In this document: one piece after another, positions 58,583 through 64,000 of the stretch
Layout of the letters: each line of letters begins with the position of its first letter
How positions within the stretch are numbered: the first letter of the stretch is position 1
NCBI GenBank assembly: GCA_963831645.1
Contig: CAWHQZ010000023.1
Coordinates: 434,001-498,000, forward strand
Source of the DNA: CAWHQZ01 sp963831645
GTDB taxonomy: Bacteria > Pseudomonadota > Alphaproteobacteria > Rhizobiales > Aestuariivirgaceae
Length of the DNA: 64,000 bases
Direction: 5' to 3'
Position numbers and translations under genes: made by a program
The notes under the pieces: model-generated
Database searches by the model: none
Told to the model about the DNA's origin: nothing
Seen by the model: the letters and a program-made list of their open reading frames with translations, nothing else

Positions 58583-60982
58583 ATGGATCAGGAAAGCGCG
58601 AAGAAGGAATCCGCAGGTACCCAGAGTACCTGGCGGGATAGGCTCGGCATAAAGAAGGAACTGCCCCGGATCGCTGCCGAATTTGTCAGCCCCTCAGGCA
58701 GCTCTTCGCCCGAGCGAGCCGAGCCGTCGTTAGCCGGACCGCCGGCGCGTCCGATTCCGGTCAAGCCTGCTCCTATGGCGCCGCGCATTGTCGCTGCGCC
58801 AAAAGCGGTAGCGCCGCAGGGTGGCGCCAATACCGACCTTGCCGAGCGCATCCGTCAGCAGCGTGAAGCCGCCGAGCGAATGGCCGAGCAGCGCATCGTT
58901 GAAGCGAAGGAGCGCACTATACAGCCTGCGCCCGTGCCGGCTCCGCCATCTGCACAAGCTTCGCAAACACCGAGGCCGCGCTTTTCTTTCGCGGAAGAAG
59001 AACTCAGGCATACCCGGCCGGATCCCGCTGCGATGGGCGCTGCTGCGGCGCAGCGCGCAAGATGGAACCAGGCGCCGCAACAGCGGCCGATTTTTGCCGC
59101 CGAGAGGCTTGCCTCGGGTCCGCCCGTTGGTTCGAGGTTCAGTGGAGCCCCTGGCGGCCAGCGCCCGGGCCTTAGCCCAGGCACAACGCCTCCTACTCCC
59201 CCGCCCACTGGTGCGGCGACGCTGCGGCGGGCATCACCCTCTCCACGTTCGCTGTCGTCTGGCAGCGAATTCTGCTTGGCCGGGACCTGCCCGGCCGCGA
59301 TTAAGCCAGACGCCGCCGAACCTTGATCAGTACCGGCGCGATGCTGCAGGCCCTCGTGGCTATGGCCCAAACGACCAGTACGATGATGAAAGCCCACTCC
59401 ATCGCAGCAATGAACCGGCGCGATCGAATGCGTTTCGCGATCCCAATAACTACCGGGGAGCGCATGCACGCGAGCTCTCCAGCGTCGAAGACCGCGGCGA
59501 CGATTTGTTTGAAGACGAGCAGGTTTCCCCGCCGCGTCGCGCGGACGCCAAAGACTACCACCAGGCTTATCGCGAGTATGAGGTTTCCTATCCGGAGGAG
59601 TTCGCGTCGTCGTCTGGGTCCGTTTCTGTTGTTGTTTGCGCTTCTTGCTGTGGCGGCGATTGCCGCCGGCACGATTTATCTCTACCAGAAGAACGCTGCC
59701 GGTCCATTTTTTGCCAGGAACGAGGCGCCCGTACCGGTCGTGGCGGGTGACGGGCAGGCCGTGAAGGCCGAGCCTGAAGCTGTTGTGGATGTCCAGGAGC
59801 CCGCTGAGAACAACCAGTCCGGCAAGCAGCAGGTTTCGTCCGCACCAAGCGTGCCGAGCAGTGCTCAGCGCAAGCAAATCTACGATCGGATTCTCGGCGA
59901 AACGACTCTCGAAGAGCAGGAGAAACTTGCACCCGGGGAAGAGCAGCCCCTTAAGCCTCCGCCCGAGAGCCAGAACGCCGGCCCCGCGCTCGAGACGCAG
60001 AGCGATTCGGTGTCCGGCCAGGCCCTCGAACTCGGAACCGCTGCCGTTGCCGCTTCCCCCGCCCCCTGGCGGGTCTCCTGACGAAGAATTGGGCGGGCTA
60101 GACATCACCGACGAGCCTGACCCCCTTGTTCCTGTTGCCGCCTCAACTACCGCACAAACGGCAACAACGGAGCCTGTTGTGCAGCCGTCGCCGACTTCGG
60201 CGATCCAGGCCGATTCTGGGGACAAGTCCAAGCCTGCAAGCAACGCATCCGCCGAAAGCAGTGAAAAGATCGTGGCCAGCAACGATCCGGAGCAGGATTT
60301 GATCGTTTCCGGTGGATCCAAGAAGGTCGTCACCCGGGCGCCCGAGCCGGAACCAGCATTGAGCAGCACGGGTCCGGTCCAGATCGTACCACAACTTGGT
60401 GGAACGGATCGGGGGCTCAATCCGAGCCTTGCGGCCTTGCCCCCTCCGGTGCCGAATGCCACGACCGTCCGCAATACCAGGATTGGCAGCACGAACAGTA
60501 AAAGCACTGATCGGCAAACAGTCAGCGATCGGCAAGCGGCAGGACAAACCGCTTCCAATTTCAACAAGCAGGTCTCGCAGCAGCAGGTTGCCTCGATCGA
60601 TCCGGCCTTGTTCAACCCGCGCGTCGCGACCGAACCGGTTCCCGCAGAACCCGAAAAGCAAACCGCTCTTCCACCACAATACAGCCACAGCCACAGCCCC
60701 AGCCGGAAGCCAAGGCCACGCCTGCGGCTTCGGGCTTTGTCATGCTGTTTTCCTCGCATCGCTCGGAAGCTGAGGCGCTCGCCGAATTTGACCGCCTGCG
60801 GCAAAGTCACGCCAGCCTCGTTGGTTCTCTGTCTCCCGGTGTTCGCAGAACCAATCTTGGTTCGAGCGGCACCCGATACCAACTAAGCCGTCGGAGTTAT
60901 TCGCACTCGCGAAGCGGCCAAGAGCCTTTGCAGCTCCCTTTTCGCCGCCGGAGAAAAGGACTGTATCGTCAGACCGCGCTGA
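58583..60982 (+). pseudogene. SPOR-domain envelope protein, five frameshifts
   Basis: Pieces in three frames assemble into one protein of about 800 residues. The N-terminus from ATG 58583 is TWRDRLGIKKELPRIAAEF and a Pro/Ala-rich tail; then RLSQTPPNLDQYRRDAAGP and YREYEVSYPEE; a membrane helix PFLLLFALLAVAAIAAG; a long Pro/Gln/Glu-rich periplasmic stretch; and a C-terminal SPOR domain (SGFVMLFSSHRSEAEALAEF to AKSLCSSLFAAGEKDC). Shifts lie between 59190 and 59310, at 59601-59602, 60062-60066, near 60675-60684 and at 60885-60886; four are insertions and one a deletion. SPOR domains bind denuded glycan at division sites. Confidence 0.8.
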
Positions 60983-61039
60983 TTGGACCACGCCTTGCCA
61001 GTCGATTCCTGCTCCTGACTCCCTGCTAAAACAATTCGA

Positions 61040-62056
61040 ATGACTGGCGCTTTCGTGTCCGGTTGCTCCGGATTGAGACTGACGCGGGATGAGAGGAGGT
61101 TCTTCCGCGACAGCCAGCCTTGGGGCCTGATCGTATTTCGCCGCAATATTGAGAGCCCGGATCAGTTGCGCGAGCTGGTGAGCGAATTTCGTGACATCGT
61201 CGGCCGCCGCAACGCTCCAGTGCTCGTCGACCAGGAGGGCGGACGGGTCCAGCGAATGGGGCCTCCTTCGAACCACTGGCGCAAATATCCTGCGGCGCGT
61301 CGTTTGGGCGACATATTTCGAGGCGATCCCGTGCGTGGCGCTCGCTTGACCAGGCGCCTCGCCCGCCTGATGGCCGACGATCTGCGTCAAGTCGGGATCA
61401 ATGTGGATTGCCTTCCCGTTCTGGACGTACCGCAGCCGGATGGCCACGACATTATCGGCGACCGCGCTTATGCCGCGTCCCCGGCCGAGGTTACCATCTT
61501 GGCGCGGCAGGCCATGGTGGGGATGATGAGTGGCGGCGTCTTGCCGGTCATCAAGCATATTCCAGGGCACGGCAGGGCAACCGCCGACAGCCATCTCGCC
61601 CTGCCGGTGGTGCACGCATCAAGAAGGGATCTTGAGTTGATCGATTTTCCACCCTTTGCCGCGCTGGCCGATGCTCCGATGGCTATGACCGCTCACGTGA
61701 TCTACTCGGCGATCGATGCTGACGCGCCGGCCACGCACTCGGCCCGGGTAGTCGAGGTTATTCGAAAGACCATAGGATTTGACGGCTTGCTGATGACCGA
61801 CGACCTCTCCATGAAGGCGTTGTCCGGTGACATGCGGGAGCGGGCTGTCCGGGCCAGGGACGCCGGGTGCGATATGATGCTTCACTGCAATGGCGTTATG
61901 AGCGAAATGATTGCTGTAGCAGCGGCGTCGGGAGAACTCCGCGGCCCGGCCGGCTCCAGAGCCCGCTCGGCACTCAGCCAGCTGCGTCGGCCGCAAAAAT
62001 TTGATCGCAGCCGCGCGCTGGCCGATCTCCAGGAATTGAATCTCGTCGCCGCCTGA
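61040..62056 (+). CDS. nagZ: β-N-acetylhexosaminidase NagZ
   Basis: NagZ (338 residues) is a family 3 glycoside hydrolase that removes N-acetylglucosamine from muropeptides in the cytoplasm during cell-wall recycling. Family motifs are PVLVDQEGGRVQRMGPPSNH, VDCLPVLDVPQPDGHD, the general acid/base dyad loop VIKHIPGHGRATADSH and the nucleophile Asp in LLMTDDLSMKAL. It follows the SPOR gene after 57 bases and precedes scpA. Confidence 0.95.
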   Translation: MTGAFVSGCSGLRLTRDERRFFRDSQPWGLIVFRRNIESPDQLRELVSEFRDIVGRRNAPVLVDQEGGRVQRMGPPSNHWRKYPAARRLGDIFRGDPVRGARLTRRLARLMADDLRQVGINVDCLPVLDVPQPDGHDIIGDRAYAASPAEVTILARQAMVGMMSGGVLPVIKHIPGHGRATADSHLALPVVHASRRDLELIDFPPFAALADAPMAMTAHVIYSAIDADAPATHSARVVEVIRKTIGFDGLLMTDDLSMKALSGDMRERAVRARDAGCDMMLHCNGVMSEMIAVAAASGELRGPAGSRARSALSQLRRPQKFDRSRALADLQELNLVAA

Positions 62057-62143
62057 ACTTGCGGCTAGTCTATCGCGGCGGTCCCGAATCAGCGGTGGTC
62101 GGCGAGCGGGCATTGCGCAGGGAAGGACGGCTCGAAGTCCAAC

Positions 62144-62980
62144 ATGGTTCAGGCCAACCAGTCCGGAGTCGGTAAAGCGCAGGCTTCTGAAGAGACTTGG
62201 GCCGATGCTGACGAGCCGCCGCGTCACACCGAAAGCGGCGATGCCTTCTGCGTTGATGTGGGAGAGTTTGAGGGACCCCTCGACCTCCTGCTCGAGCTCG
62301 CCCGCCGTCACAGGATCGACTTGACGCGCATTTCGATGCTGCGCCTCGCCGAGCAGTATCTTGCATTTATCGGGCAGATCGGAGGCATGCGGCTCGAGAT
62401 TGCCGCCGACTACTTGGTCATGGCGGCGTGGCTCACCTATCTCAAGTCGCGAGCTCTTGTTTCCACCGGCGACGCCGGCAGTGAGCCGGCTGCCGAAGAG
62501 CTGGCGGATCTGCTTGCATTGCGCCTGCGGCGCCTGCAGGCAATGCGCGATGCGGCGGCGCAGCTCATGGCGAGAAACCGGCTTGAGCGCGACGTTTTTG
62601 AGCGGGGCGCTCCCGAACCGCTGGCGTTGAAGATCAACCGCCGGTATTCGGACAACCTGTTCGATCTTCTCAAGGCATACGCCGATCGCCGCCAGCGGGA
62701 GACGGCCCGTCGATCCTTGCAGGTCAGCCGTCCCGCGGTGTGGTCGATCAAGGAGGCCAGGGAGGTGCTTGGCGGGATGATTGCTCAGATGCACGAATGG
62801 GGGCAATTCGATATCTACCTGCGTGACTATCTCGCCGAGCCGAAGCGCAGGCGGTCGGTCATTGCCTCCAGCTTCTCGGCCAGCCTCGAATTCGTGCGTG
62901 AAGGAGTGCTCGAAATGCGACAGGCGGAAGCGTTTAGGCCCATCTACCTGCGACGTCGTGCGGAGTCCGAACTGCGATGA
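62144..62980 (+). CDS. scpA: Segregation and condensation protein A
   Basis: ScpA (278 residues) is the kleisin of the SMC-ScpAB condensin. The N-terminal signature is FEGPLDLLLELARRHRIDLT, followed by IAADYLVMAAWLTYLKSRAL. The C-terminal winged-helix portion has FSASLEFVREGVLEMRQAEA with the ending ILYLRR-like PIYLRRRAES. scpB starts 21 bases downstream. Confidence 0.93.
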   Translation: MVQANQSGVGKAQASEETWADADEPPRHTESGDAFCVDVGEFEGPLDLLLELARRHRIDLTRISMLRLAEQYLAFIGQIGGMRLEIAADYLVMAAWLTYLKSRALVSTGDAGSEPAAEELADLLALRLRRLQAMRDAAAQLMARNRLERDVFERGAPEPLALKINRRYSDNLFDLLKAYADRRQRETARRSLQVSRPAVWSIKEAREVLGGMIAQMHEWGQFDIYLRDYLAEPKRRRSVIASSFSASLEFVREGVLEMRQAEAFRPIYLRRRAESELR

Positions 62981-63001
62981 TTGAGAAAGGAGTGTGACGT
63001 C

Positions 63002-63754
63002 ATGGCAAATGCGCGCACCGCCGCAGAACTGATGACCAGCGGTGATGAAGCAGGCGGCAAAACCGCCAAGATCACCCTTCACCCGCGGGTCGATCTCGCC
63101 AACCAGCTCCGCGTCATGGAGGCCGTGCTCTTCTCCGCCGCCGAGCCGCTGCGGGTCGATGACTTCAAGTCGTTCCTCCCGGAAGGCACCGACGTTGCAG
63201 CGCTGCTTGCGGACCTTCAGGCTTTGTATCGCAATCGCGGCGTTAACGTCGTGCAGGTCGCTGGAAAATGGACCCTGAGGACGGCGGAGGATCTGAGTTT
63301 TCTGCTGCGCCGCGAAGCCTCGGAACAGAGACGATTGTCGAAGGCGGCCCTCGAGACGCTTGCGATCGTTGCCTATCACCAGCCGGTGACGCGAGCAGAG
63401 ATCGAAGATATTCGCGGTGTGGCGGTTTCCAGGGGTACGCTCGACATACTGATGGAGATCGGATGGGTCAGGATGCGCGGCCGAAAGCGAACGCCGGGGC
63501 AACCTGTCACCTACGGCACTACGGAGGCGTTTTTGCGCCATTTCGGGCTTAATGCCCTTGTCGACCTTCCCGGACTGGTCGAACTGAAAGGTGCCGGCCT
63601 GCTGGAGACCAACTTGCCTCCTGACTTTCACGTGCCGCAGCCGCCGGCAAGCGACGAACTCACGACCGAAGAAGACCCCCTCGACGACAGCGACGAGCAG
63701 ATGGGTCTCGAAATGGATCTGCAGGAACCCGAAGAGCCCGACTCCGGTCGATAG
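63002..63754 (+). CDS. scpB: Segregation and condensation protein B
   Basis: ScpB (250 residues) dimerises and regulates the ScpA-SMC condensin. Two winged-helix domains are visible: VMEAVLFSAAEPLRVDDFKS and ETLAIVAYHQPVTRAEIEDI followed by RGVAVSRGTLDILMEIGWVR. The C-terminus is acidic. ATG 63002 has AAGGAG about 9 bases upstream; an in-frame TTG at 62981 is less likely. The usual Hyphomicrobiales neighbour tatA is not present downstream. Confidence 0.93.
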   Translation: MANARTAAELMTSGDEAGGKTAKITLHPRVDLANQLRVMEAVLFSAAEPLRVDDFKSFLPEGTDVAALLADLQALYRNRGVNVVQVAGKWTLRTAEDLSFLLRREASEQRRLSKAALETLAIVAYHQPVTRAEIEDIRGVAVSRGTLDILMEIGWVRMRGRKRTPGQPVTYGTTEAFLRHFGLNALVDLPGLVELKGAGLLETNLPPDFHVPQPPASDELTTEEDPLDDSDEQMGLEMDLQEPEEPDSGR

Positions 63755-63808
63755 CCGATCAAATTTACCCGGTTTTGCCGCTTCGTGAAGTCATGTAAGG
63801 CCTTGCTC

Positions 63809-64000
63809 ATGGCGGCACGTCACAATCGCTCTTCCGAAACTGCCGAAAACTGGGGGCCACGGGGCACTGTTGGTGCGACCTTTGCGGCCCGCTTGTCGTT
63901 TGAGAATGTCAGCCTGTCATTCGACAATGTCGAGGCTGTTCGCGAGGTTTCCTTCGAACTGCCTCCGGGAGAGATCGTCTGCCTGCTCGGCCCTTCGGGT
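63809..64000 (+). CDS. ABC transporter ATP-binding protein, 5' part only
   Basis: The frame from ATG 63809 runs off the right edge. Its 64 codons read MAARHNRSSETAENWGP, then LSFENVSLSFDNVEAVREVS and ELPPGEIVCLLGPSG, where GPSG is the beginning of the Walker A motif. It resembles importer ATPases for iron, polyamines or similar substrates, but the subfamily cannot be told. It starts 54 bases after scpB. An unrecognised N-terminal extension of about 28 residues precedes the first strand. Confidence 0.85.
   Translation, partial: MAARHNRSSETAENWGPRGTVGATFAARLSFENVSLSFDNVEAVREVSFELPPGEIVCLLGPSG

Noticed and set aside
58855..60882. Minus-strand ORF of 675 codons opposite the SPOR gene
   Set aside because: It has no recognisable domain; the plus strand gives a coherent SPOR protein once five indels are corrected.
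61619..63631. Minus-strand ORF of 670 codons opposite nagZ, scpA and scpB
   Set aside because: It crosses three well-supported genes on the other strand; a GC-driven shadow.

Overview
The window reads as chromosomal core sequence of an alphaproteobacterium, most probably of the order Hyphomicrobiales (Rhizobiales). The evidence is its gene content and order: a complete nuoA-N cluster followed by birA and RNase J; hemB next to an ldtR/ldtP pair (MarR regulator and L,D-transpeptidase); glyA-nrdR-ribD-ribE-ribH-nusB; hppA-bamE-cytochrome bc1 chaperone-yceD-plsX-fabH-ihfA-merR-tRNA-Pro; and an ExoR-like Sel1 protein near xth-erpA-dgt-argS-SPOR-nagZ-scpA-scpB. The DNA is moderately GC-rich and most genes lie on the + strand in tightly packed operons with ATGA overlaps. 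No phage, CRISPR array or rRNA was seen.

Region 1 (1-3622) holds hupB with a consensus CtrA box, tRNA-Val and tRNA-Asp split by an intact ISAs1-family insertion sequence with a 10-bp target duplication, then a decayed stretch: an Hsp20 remnant, a small orphan ORF, a candidate small RNA with its own promoter and terminator, and a possible permease remnant. Region 2 (3623-20772) is the respiratory complex I operon, including an unrecognised two-helix membrane protein between nuoH and nuoI, followed by birA and rnj. Region 3 (20879-26340) has parC and, on the minus strand, bpt, a frameshifted threonine deaminase and hemB. Region 4 (26618-35430) has ldtR, ldtP, glyA, nrdR, the riboflavin genes, nusB and two transporters. 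Region 5 (35710-42962) carries the membrane pyrophosphatase, bamE (minus strand), the bc1 chaperone, early fatty acid/phospholipid genes, ihfA, a MerR regulator and tRNA-Pro(GGG). Region 6 (43061-49337) has a HupE-PpiC-HupE cassette, a deacetylase-fold protein whose metal ligands are replaced, DUF2842, heme A synthase and argC. Region 7 (49351-64000) has an OYE-family flavoprotein, ilvD, exoR-like, xth, erpA, dgt, argS, a SPOR protein, nagZ, scpA, scpB and the start of an ABC transporter ATPase cut by the window edge.

Functionally the window is dominated by respiration (complex I, heme A, bc1 assembly, proton-pumping pyrophosphatase), cell envelope (LdtP, BamE, NagZ, SPOR, PlsX/FabH), cofactor synthesis (riboflavin, heme, biotinylation), chromosome maintenance (HU, IHF, ParC, ScpAB, Xth, Dgt, NrdR) and RNA handling (RNase J, ArgS).

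A cross-cutting observation is about a dozen single-base frame disruptions in otherwise well-conserved genes (hsp20, ilvA, ribE, a LysE gene, the second hupE, erpA, SPOR). Most are one-base insertions that lengthen a very short run. Because genes expected to be essential are hit, sequencing or assembly error is the simplest explanation, and the apparent RibE-RibH fusion is best read in that light. The most biologically interesting leads are the nuoH-nuoI microprotein, the candidate small RNA, the HupE-PpiC-HupE cassette and the pseudo-deacetylase.
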